From positions 1 to 64,000 of the forward strand of contig CAUDVX010000006.1 of NCBI GenBank assembly GCA_958452935.1: a stretch of 64,000 bases of DNA, in the 5' to 3' direction. Made by a program: the position numbers and the translations under genes. This DNA is from an uncultured Collinsella sp. (GTDB lineage Bacteria; Actinomycetota; Coriobacteriia; Coriobacteriales; Coriobacteriaceae). The notes beneath the pieces were generated by a model. That model was not told where the DNA came from. It worked only from the letters and a program-made list of their open reading frames with translations, and did no database searches. Positions 35,070 through 41,625 of the stretch are shown piece after piece; positions within the stretch are counted from its first letter, which is position 1, and each line of letters begins with the position of its first letter.

Positions 35070-36581
35070 ATGGCTACGTTCTTTCCCGGTGAGTCCCACA
35101 CGTTTTCGGAGTATCTGCTGGTCCCTGGTTACTCGTCCTCGCAGTGCATCCCCAACAACGTCTCTCTCAAGACGCCGCTAACCCGCTTTAAGCGCGGTGA
35201 GAAGCCGGCAATCACCCTGAACATCCCCATGGTTTCCGCCATCATGCAGTCCGTCTCGGGCGTCGACATGGGTGTCGCGCTCGCTACCGAGGGCGGCCTG
35301 TCCTTCATCTACGGTTCCCAGAGCGCCGAGTCCGAGGCCGCTATGGTCAAGGCCGTCAAGGATCACAAGGCTGGCTTCGTTCAGTCCGATTCCACGCTGA
35401 CCCCCGACATGACCATGGAGCAGGTCATCGAGCTCAAGGAGAAGACCGGTCACTCCACCATGCCGGTCACCGACGACGGCACTCCCAAGGGTAAGCTCCT
35501 GGGCATCGTCACCAGCCGTGACTATCGCCCCAGCCGCGATGACCACCAGACGAAGGTCTCTGAGTTCATGACCCCGCGTGAGCAGCTCATCGTGGGCGAC
35601 AAGAACATCAGCCTCAAGGTTGCCAACGACGTCATCTGGGACAACAAGCTCAACGCTCTGCCTATCGTCGACGACAATGATCACCTTATGGGCATCGTTT
35701 TCCGCAAGGACTACGATAGCCATAAGACCAACCCCAACGAGCTGCTCGACGGCGATAAGCGCTACATGGTCGGTGCCGGCATCAACACCCGCGACTATGC
35801 CGAGCGCGTGCCGCTGCTCATCGAGGCCGGCGCCGATGTCCTGTGCATCGACTCTTCCGAGGGCTTCAGCGAGTGGCAGAAGCGCACCATCGAGTGGATC
35901 CGCGCTAACTACGGCGAGGACGTCAAGGTCGGTGCCGGTAACGTCGTCGACGCCGAGGGCTTCCGCTTCCTGGCTGACTGCGGTGCCGACTTCATCAAGG
36001 TCGGTATCGGCGGCGGTTCTATCTGCATTACCCGCGAGACCAAGGGCATCGGCCGTGGCCAGGCCACCGCGCTGATTGACGTCTGCCGCGCTCGCGACGA
36101 GTACTACGAGGAGACCGGCGTCTACGTGCCCGTGTGCTCCGACGGTGGCATCGTCTACGACTACCACATGACGCTCGCTCTTGCCATGGGTGCCGACTTT
36201 ATGATGCTGGGCCGCTACTTCGCCCGCTTCGACGAGAGCCCGACCGAGCGCGTCAACGTCAACGGCCAGTACATGAAGGAGTACTGGGGCGAGGGTTCTG
36301 CGCGTGCCCGCAACTGGCAGCGCTACGACCTGGGCGGCGCCGCGAAGCTCAGCTTCGTCGAGGGCGTCGATTCCTACGTCCCGTACGCCGGCTCCCTCAA
36401 GGACGGCGTGGGCGGCACGCTTTACAAGGTCAAGTCCACGATGTGCAACTGCGGTGCCCTCTCGATTCCCGAGCTCCAGGAAAAGGCACGCCTAACGCTG
36501 GTCAGCTCCACCTCCATCGTCGAAGGCGGCGCCCACGACGTAGTCGTGAAGGATTCCCAGCAGAGCGTCAGCTACCGCTAA
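35070..36581 (+). CDS. guaB: IMP dehydrogenase, divergent Tritrichomonas-like type
   Basis: It oxidises IMP to XMP, the committed step of GMP synthesis. The 503-residue protein has an (alpha/beta)8 barrel split by two CBS domains (residues ~105-220, with SRDY and FRKDYD). The catalytic loop is GGGSICITRETKG with Cys319, and the flap contains NWQRYDLGG with Arg418-Tyr419. By memory these equal the residue numbers in Tritrichomonas foetus IMPDH, also 503 aa, and the C-terminal TMCNCGAL and IVEGGAHDV also match that enzyme. Common bacterial GuaB proteins are ~485-490 residues and have a loop like GPGSICTTR. AAAAAGGAG precedes ATG 35070. This may be the cell's GuaB or a second copy. Confidence 0.93.
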   Translation: MATFFPGESHTFSEYLLVPGYSSSQCIPNNVSLKTPLTRFKRGEKPAITLNIPMVSAIMQSVSGVDMGVALATEGGLSFIYGSQSAESEAAMVKAVKDHKAGFVQSDSTLTPDMTMEQVIELKEKTGHSTMPVTDDGTPKGKLLGIVTSRDYRPSRDDHQTKVSEFMTPREQLIVGDKNISLKVANDVIWDNKLNALPIVDDNDHLMGIVFRKDYDSHKTNPNELLDGDKRYMVGAGINTRDYAERVPLLIEAGADVLCIDSSEGFSEWQKRTIEWIRANYGEDVKVGAGNVVDAEGFRFLADCGADFIKVGIGGGSICITRETKGIGRGQATALIDVCRARDEYYEETGVYVPVCSDGGIVYDYHMTLALAMGADFMMLGRYFARFDESPTERVNVNGQYMKEYWGEGSARARNWQRYDLGGAAKLSFVEGVDSYVPYAGSLKDGVGGTLYKVKSTMCNCGALSIPELQEKARLTLVSSTSIVEGGAHDVVVKDSQQSVSYR

Positions 36582-36586
36582 GCGGC

Positions 36587-36680
36587 TTTCCCAAGCACCG
36601 CACCTTGCTGTTCAAACCGTCGCTCGCGTACCAAAGTACGCGTCGCTCCTCTTTCACGGCAATCTGCGGCACTTGGAAAA
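36587..36680. repeat. Composite palindromic element after guaB
   Basis: Outer arms 36587-36602 and 36665-36680 pair with three differences (two wobble-compatible); inside lies a perfect 7-bp stem CGCGTAC-CAAA-GTACGCG at 36625-36642. It starts six bases after the guaB stop and could fold into a long imperfect hairpin. It resembles dispersed intergenic repeats; there is no coding potential I trust. Confidence 0.5.
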
Positions 36681-36740
36681 CCCGGCCATGCTTGGACGGG
36701 TAACAAATAGCGGCTGATTCACAACCACGTTATTTAGATA

Positions 36741-36775
36741 AAGCGAGATGCCTGCAAGTCGCAGGCATCTCGCTT
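36741..36775. terminator. Perfect 15-bp hairpin between guaB and leuS
   Basis: Arms AAGCGAGATGCCTGC and GCAGGCATCTCGCTT flank AAGTC. Only a short T-rich stretch follows (GTCGTATTTG). It most likely terminates transcription before leuS. Confidence 0.65.
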
Positions 36776-36810
36776 GTCGTATTTGCTATCATCATGCGAG
36801 TTAACGATGT

Positions 36811-36929
36811 GGCGGGGCGTTCTTACCTTTGCTCGCTGCAAGTTCCGCACGCAAAGAAGAGCACTAAATGTGCTCTTCGTCTTGCGCAGGACTGTCCGCA
36901 GCAGCGAGTAAAGGTAAGAGCGCCCCGCC
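36811..36929. repeat. Giant hairpin in the leuS leader (29-bp arms)
   Basis: Arms 36811-36839 and 36901-36929 pair over 29 bp with two G-T wobbles (core GGCGGGGCG and TTACCTTT). The 61-base centre holds a further perfect stem AAGAGCAC/GTGCTCTT at 36856-36878. The element ends 15 bases before the leuS Shine-Dalgarno site. No T-box motif or leucine-rich leader peptide is seen. It may be a mobile palindromic repeat or a structured leader. Confidence 0.8.
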
Positions 36930-36955
36930 CCAACCGAGATAACAAAGGAGCTGAT

Positions 36956-39532
36956 ATGTGCGATTGCACAGATCATAAGGACGAGATTCCTGTCTACGAC
37001 GCGCAGGCCATTGAGTCCAAGTGGATGAAGGCCTGGGAGGACTCCAACCTCTTTGCCGTCGACACCGACGACAGCAAGCCCAAGAAGTACGTGCTCGAGA
37101 TGTTCCCGTATCCGTCGGGCGACCTGCACATGGGTCACGCGCGCAACTACACCATCGGCGATGCCATGGCCCGTCAGGCCCGCATGCGCGGCTACGACGT
37201 GCTGCACCCCATCGGCTTCGATGCCTTTGGCCTGCCCGCCGAGAATGCCGCCATCAAGCACAACACGCAGGCTGCCGCCTGGACGTATAAGAACATGGAT
37301 CAGGCGCTTTCCACGATGAAGCGCATGGGCTTCTCCTACGATCTGGATCGCATGGTCAAGACCTGCAGCCCCGACTATTACCGCTGGGGCCAGTGGATCT
37401 TTGAGAAGATGTGGGAAAAGGGCCTGGTCTACCGCAAGAAGAACCCGGTCAATTGGTGCCCCACCTGTAAGACCGTTCTGGCCAACGAGCAGGTCACCGA
37501 GGGTAAGTGCTGGCGCTGCGGCACCGAGCCTGAGAAGCGCGACCTGGAGCAGTGGTACTTCAAGATTACCGAGTACTCCCAGGAGCTGCTCGACGATCTG
37601 GAGAAGCTCCCCGGCTGGCCCGAGCGCGTCAAGCAGATGCAGGCCAACTGGATCGGCCGCTCCGAGGGCGCCGAGGTCGACTTTACCCTGTGCGACAAGG
37701 ATGGCGAGCCCATCGAGGGCGACGAGGGTAAGATCACCGTCTTCACCACGCGAGCCGACACGCTCTTCGGTGTCTCCTTCTTTGTCCTGGCTCCCGAGTA
37801 CGCGCGCCTGCACGAGCTCGTCGAGGGCACGGAGTACGAGGAGGCCGTCACCAAGATCGTCGAGGACTCCAAGCATATCTCTGCCGTCGAGCGTGCCCAG
37901 GGCACCCTCGAGAAGCACGGTGCCTTTACCGGCCGCTATGTGGTGAACCCCGTCAACGGCGAGAAGGTCCCCGTGTGGGTTGCCGATTATGTCGTTGCCG
38001 ACTACGGCACCGGCGCCGTCATGGCCGTTCCCTGCGGCGACCAGCGTGACTTTGAGTTCGCCCGCAAGTACGATCTGCCTATTGTGCCGATCATCCTGGA
38101 CGATGACGACCGCGCTGCCGTCGAGGCCAGCGGCGAGACCATCGATACCTTCCATGCCGAGACCGTCGACTGGGATTGCGCCCACGCTGCCGAGGGCACG
38201 CTCGTCCAGTCCGGCAAGTACACCGGCATGCGCGGCGGCAAGCACTCCGAGGGCGAGGCTGCGATCGTGGCCGATCTTGAGGCCATGGGCTGCGGCCGTC
38301 GCAAGGTCGAGTTCCGTCTACGCGACTGGCTCATCAGCCGCCAGCGCTACTGGGGCAACCCCATCCCGGCCATCCACTGCGAGCACTGCGGCATCGTGCC
38401 CGTGCCCGAGGACCAGCTGCCGGTGACGCTGCCCGAGAACCTGGACCTGGGTGCCGGCGAGACCCTCGCCGAGTGCAAGGAGTTCTACGAGACCACCTGC
38501 CCGGTGTGCGGTCGCCCGGCTAAGCGCGAGACCGATACCATGGACACCTTCACCTGCTCTAGCTGGTATTACCTGCGCTATACCGACCCGCACAACACCG
38601 AGCTGCCCTTCTCCCGCGAGGCGGCAGACCGTTGGATGCCCGTCGATAACTATATCGGTGGCATTGAGCATGCCATTCTGCACCTGCTCTACAGCCGTTT
38701 CTTTACCAAGGCGCTGCGCGACCTGGGCCTGCTGAGCGTTGACGAGCCCTTCACCAACCTGCTGTGCCAGGGCATGGTCAAGGACGAGAACGGCGACACC
38801 ATGTCCAAGTCCAAGGGCAATGTCGTGCCCCCGAGCTCGGTCATCGAGCCCTACGGCGCCGACACCATGCGTCTGGCGATCCTGTTTATCGCCCCGCCCG
38901 AGAAGGACTTCGACTGGGATCCCAAGGCCGTCGAGGGCGCTAACCGCTTCATTAAGCGCGCCTGGCGTATCGTGTGGCAGCTCGTCCAGTCCGGCGACGC
39001 CAACGTTGCCTTTGACAAGTCCGCGCTCGACGAGGTCGCGATGAAGCTCTACCGCGAGCGCCATCGCACCATTGCCAAGTGCACCGAGGACTTCGACCGC
39101 GGCCAGTTCAACACCGCGATCTCGGCTGTCATGGAGCTCGTCAACGCGGCGAGCGCCTACCTCAACGCCACCGAGGGCGCTGACCGCGACAAGGCCCTGT
39201 GCTACGGCGTGGCCAAGGACATCGTAAGCGTCCTTGCCCCCATCTGCCCGTTCTGGGCCGACGAGCTGTGGCACGAGGCACTCGGCTGCGAGGGCAATGC
39301 CTACACCGCCGCCTGGCCCGAGTTCGATCTGGCCGAGTCCATCGAGGACACGGTGCAGATCGTCGTACAGGTGCTCGGCAAGGTCCGCGGCCGCATCGAC
39401 GTGGCCCGCGACGCCTCCAACGAGGAGATGCAGGCTGCCGCGGAGGCCGCTGTCGCCAAGTGGACCGAGGGCAAGACGGTCGTCAAGGCCATCTGCGTGC
39501 CTGGCAAGCTGGTTAACCTGGTGGTCAAGTAA
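36956..39532 (+). CDS. leuS: Leucine-tRNA ligase
   Basis: An 858-residue class I synthetase that charges tRNA-Leu. It has YPSGDLHMGHARNY (HIGH motif as HMGH) near residue 50, zinc-type cysteine pairs CPTC...CWRCG near 165-185 and CEHCG...CPVCG further on, a CP1 editing domain with DYGTGAVMAVPCGDQRD, and the TMSKSKGNV (KMSKS) loop. The length is normal. ATG 36956 follows AAAGGAG at 36944-36950; the upstream in-frame ATG at 36794 would run through the palindromic leader and is not believed. A strong terminator follows. Confidence 0.97.
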   Translation: MCDCTDHKDEIPVYDAQAIESKWMKAWEDSNLFAVDTDDSKPKKYVLEMFPYPSGDLHMGHARNYTIGDAMARQARMRGYDVLHPIGFDAFGLPAENAAIKHNTQAAAWTYKNMDQALSTMKRMGFSYDLDRMVKTCSPDYYRWGQWIFEKMWEKGLVYRKKNPVNWCPTCKTVLANEQVTEGKCWRCGTEPEKRDLEQWYFKITEYSQELLDDLEKLPGWPERVKQMQANWIGRSEGAEVDFTLCDKDGEPIEGDEGKITVFTTRADTLFGVSFFVLAPEYARLHELVEGTEYEEAVTKIVEDSKHISAVERAQGTLEKHGAFTGRYVVNPVNGEKVPVWVADYVVADYGTGAVMAVPCGDQRDFEFARKYDLPIVPIILDDDDRAAVEASGETIDTFHAETVDWDCAHAAEGTLVQSGKYTGMRGGKHSEGEAAIVADLEAMGCGRRKVEFRLRDWLISRQRYWGNPIPAIHCEHCGIVPVPEDQLPVTLPENLDLGAGETLAECKEFYETTCPVCGRPAKRETDTMDTFTCSSWYYLRYTDPHNTELPFSREAADRWMPVDNYIGGIEHAILHLLYSRFFTKALRDLGLLSVDEPFTNLLCQGMVKDENGDTMSKSKGNVVPPSSVIEPYGADTMRLAILFIAPPEKDFDWDPKAVEGANRFIKRAWRIVWQLVQSGDANVAFDKSALDEVAMKLYRERHRTIAKCTEDFDRGQFNTAISAVMELVNAASAYLNATEGADRDKALCYGVAKDIVSVLAPICPFWADELWHEALGCEGNAYTAAWPEFDLAESIEDTVQIVVQVLGKVRGRIDVARDASNEEMQAAAEAAVAKWTEGKTVVKAICVPGKLVNLVVK

Positions 39533-39562
39533 GCGCTGCGTGCATAGTTGACGTGCTATAGG

Positions 39563-39597
39563 CGAGGGGCGATCCGGCTGGGTCGCCCCTCGTTTTT
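39563..39597 (+). terminator. Intrinsic terminator after leuS
   Basis: Arms CGAGGGGCGA and TCGCCCCTCG around a 10-base loop, followed directly by TTTTT. Confidence 0.9.
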
Positions 39598-39683
39598 CAT
39601 GCACCTGTCCTGGTACCTGCGGTTAATTGTTCTATTCTTGTGGAGAACCTGTGCTCACGCTGACCTGCGGGTTTGTGTTGTGG

Positions 39684-39712
39684 TTGCACGTTTGTGTAGG
39701 TATTGGTATAGT
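39684..39712 (+). promoter_or_regulatory. Promoter of the rimP-nusA-infB operon
   Basis: TTGCAC (39684-39689) and TATAGT (39707-39712) at exactly 17 bp, close to the housekeeping sigma consensus. Transcription would start near 39719 and give a leader of about 70 bases. Confidence 0.75.
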
Positions 39713-39738
39713 TTGCTTGCAAATGAAGTTGTAATTGA

Positions 39739-39770
39739 AAGAAGTGGGGTTTCGGCCCCGCTTCTTTTTT
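39739..39770 (+). terminator. Leader terminator/attenuator before rimP
   Basis: AAGAAGTGGGG (39739-39749) pairs with CCCCGCTTCTT (39756-39766) with one wobble, followed by T's to 39770. It lies downstream of the operon promoter and ends eight bases before the rimP Shine-Dalgarno site (GGAGG, 39779-39783). Its position suggests that read-through is controlled, perhaps by NusA made from this same operon. Confidence 0.78.
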
Positions 39771-39790
39771 GTATGGATGGAGGTGCCGCA

Positions 39791-40285
39791 ATGGTCAAGA
39801 CCAAGACCGAGCAGGCGATCATCGACGCGCTCGAGGCCGTCGCTCCCCAGCACGATGTCGACATCGTCGACGTCGAGCTCGTGGGTGCCACCAAGGCCCC
39901 CTGTGTGCGCGTGCGTATCGAGGGTGCCGAGGGTCAGAGCCTGTCGCTCAATGACGTCACGGCCAATACCAAATGGGTCGGCGATGTGATTGAGGAGCTC
40001 GACCCCATCTCTTCGAGCTATACGCTCGAGGTGTCGAGCCCGGGCATGGCGCGCCCGCTGCGCCGCCCGCGTGACTTTGCCCGCTTTGTGGGCGAGAACT
40101 GCGAGCTCACCTCCACCGCCACCGAGGGACGTCGCAAGTTCGCCGGTAAGATTGCCGCCGCCACCGAGACAAACGTGACCCTCGAGCTCGAGGACGGCGA
40201 GTCCGTTACCCTCGATTTCTCTGATGTTAAGAAGTGCAAGTTGAAGCCCACCTATGACTTCAAGCCCGCGAAGGAAGGAAAGTAA
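39791..40285 (+). CDS. rimP: Ribosome maturation factor RimP
   Basis: A 164-residue factor needed for 30S subunit maturation. It has the N-terminal RimP domain with HDVDIVDVELVG and the conserved LEVSSPGMARPLRRPRDFARF, then a C-terminal SH3-like barrel. GGAGG at 39779-39783 sets the ATG at 39791, although the frame is open far upstream. nusA starts two bases after its stop, the classic rimP-nusA pairing. Confidence 0.93.
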   Translation: MVKTKTEQAIIDALEAVAPQHDVDIVDVELVGATKAPCVRVRIEGAEGQSLSLNDVTANTKWVGDVIEELDPISSSYTLEVSSPGMARPLRRPRDFARFVGENCELTSTATEGRRKFAGKIAAATETNVTLELEDGESVTLDFSDVKKCKLKPTYDFKPAKEGK

Positions 40286-40286
40286 G

Positions 40287-41534
40287 ATGGCAGCATCCGA
40301 CATGATGTCCGCCCTGATGGAGCTTTGCCAGGAGAAGCACATCGACCAGCTCTACCTGATCGACCGCCTGGAGCAGTCGCTCGCCAAGAGCTATGCCGAG
40401 ATCCTGCATCTTGAGTGGGGCGCCAAGGTGACCATCGACCGCACCACCGGCAAGATCTACGTCTACCGTCTGGAGCCGATCGACGATTCCATGGACGAGG
40501 AGGGCAACTTCACCGAGTTCGAGGAGATCGACGTCACTCCCAAGAACACGAGCCGCATCGCCGCCCAGCACGCCAAGGCCGAGATCAATGCCATCGTGCG
40601 CAACTCCGCCCGCGAGCAGATCTACGAGGAGTTCTCCGGCCGCATCGGTGACCTCATCAGCGGTACCGTGCTGCAGTCCACGCCCGACTTCACGATCGTC
40701 AAGATTCGCGAGGGCGTCGAGGCCGAGCTGCCGCACTTCGACCAGCGCCGTTACGAGAATGAGCGCAACGAGCGTCCGATGGGCGAGCGCTACCTTCACA
40801 ACCAGCACATCAAGGCCGTGATCATCGACGTTCGCGACCCCAACTCCAACTTGCAGCCGGTTCGTGGCGAGCACAGCCGTCCGCCGATTGTCATCTCCCG
40901 TACCCACCCCGAGCTCATGCGTCGTCTGTTTGAGCAGGAGGTGCCCGAGATCTATGAGGGCACCGTCCAGATCAAGTCGATCGCCCGCGAGCCCGGCCAG
41001 CGCTCCAAGGTCGCCGTCCACTCGCTCGACGATCGCCTGGATCCGGTTGGCGCCTGCGTCGGCCCCAAGGGCAGCCGTGTTCGCGCCGTCGTGGGCGAGC
41101 TCCGTGGCGAGCGCGTCGACGTCATCCTGTGGGATGCCGATCCGGCCGTCTACGTCGCCAACGCCCTGTCGCCTGCCAAGGTCACCCGCGTTCTCATCGA
41201 CGAGGAGAAGGCCTACGCCGGCGTTATCGTGCCCGATGACCAGCTGTCCCTCGCCATCGGTAAGGAGGGCCAGAACGCCCGCCTCGCCGCGCGCCTGACC
41301 GGCTGGCACATCGATATTAAGTCCGAGACCCTTGCCGCCGACATCCTCAAGAACGTTCCCGTTCACGAGGAGCCCGCCGCCGACCTGATCGGTGACGAGG
41401 AGGACGAGGACGTCCGTCGCTGCGAGTTCGTGTCCGAGGACGGCATCCAGTGCCGCAACCAGGCCCGTCCCGGCTCCCGTTTCTGCGGTGTCCACGACAC
41501 CGACGCCTTCGATGATGCGGAGGACCTGATCTAG
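40287..41534 (+). CDS. nusA: Transcription factor NusA with C-terminal Cys/His tail
   Basis: A 415-residue elongation factor acting in pausing, termination and antitermination. The order is N-terminal RNA polymerase-binding domain (1-~130), S1 domain (~135-200; GDLISGTVLQSTPDFTIV), then KH1 and KH2 (~205-345; DPVGACVGPKGSRV, LAIGKEGQNARLAARL). After an acidic linker, a tail with C379-x9-C389-x10-C400-x2-H403 (CEF...GIQCRN...FCGVH) looks like a small zinc-binding knuckle, which NusA normally lacks. ATG 40287 follows AAGGAAGGAA. No ylxR gene follows, although many Gram-positives have one between nusA and infB. Confidence 0.95.
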   Translation: MAASDMMSALMELCQEKHIDQLYLIDRLEQSLAKSYAEILHLEWGAKVTIDRTTGKIYVYRLEPIDDSMDEEGNFTEFEEIDVTPKNTSRIAAQHAKAEINAIVRNSAREQIYEEFSGRIGDLISGTVLQSTPDFTIVKIREGVEAELPHFDQRRYENERNERPMGERYLHNQHIKAVIIDVRDPNSNLQPVRGEHSRPPIVISRTHPELMRRLFEQEVPEIYEGTVQIKSIAREPGQRSKVAVHSLDDRLDPVGACVGPKGSRVRAVVGELRGERVDVILWDADPAVYVANALSPAKVTRVLIDEEKAYAGVIVPDDQLSLAIGKEGQNARLAARLTGWHIDIKSETLAADILKNVPVHEEPAADLIGDEEDEDVRRCEFVSEDGIQCRNQARPGSRFCGVHDTDAFDDAEDLI

Positions 41535-41625
41535 CGCGCGGTCGCGCCGGGCAGGTCCCAGCGCATACCCCACGCTCGTTCAGTCTCTAGGCACCCAAGG
41601 TGCCAGAAAGGGTAGGTGAAGTCAT

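Noticed and set aside
36790..36955. T-box riboswitch or leucine leader peptide before leuS
   Set aside because: No T-box sequence, no specifier-loop layout and no short frame rich in Leu codons; the region is a simple giant hairpin.
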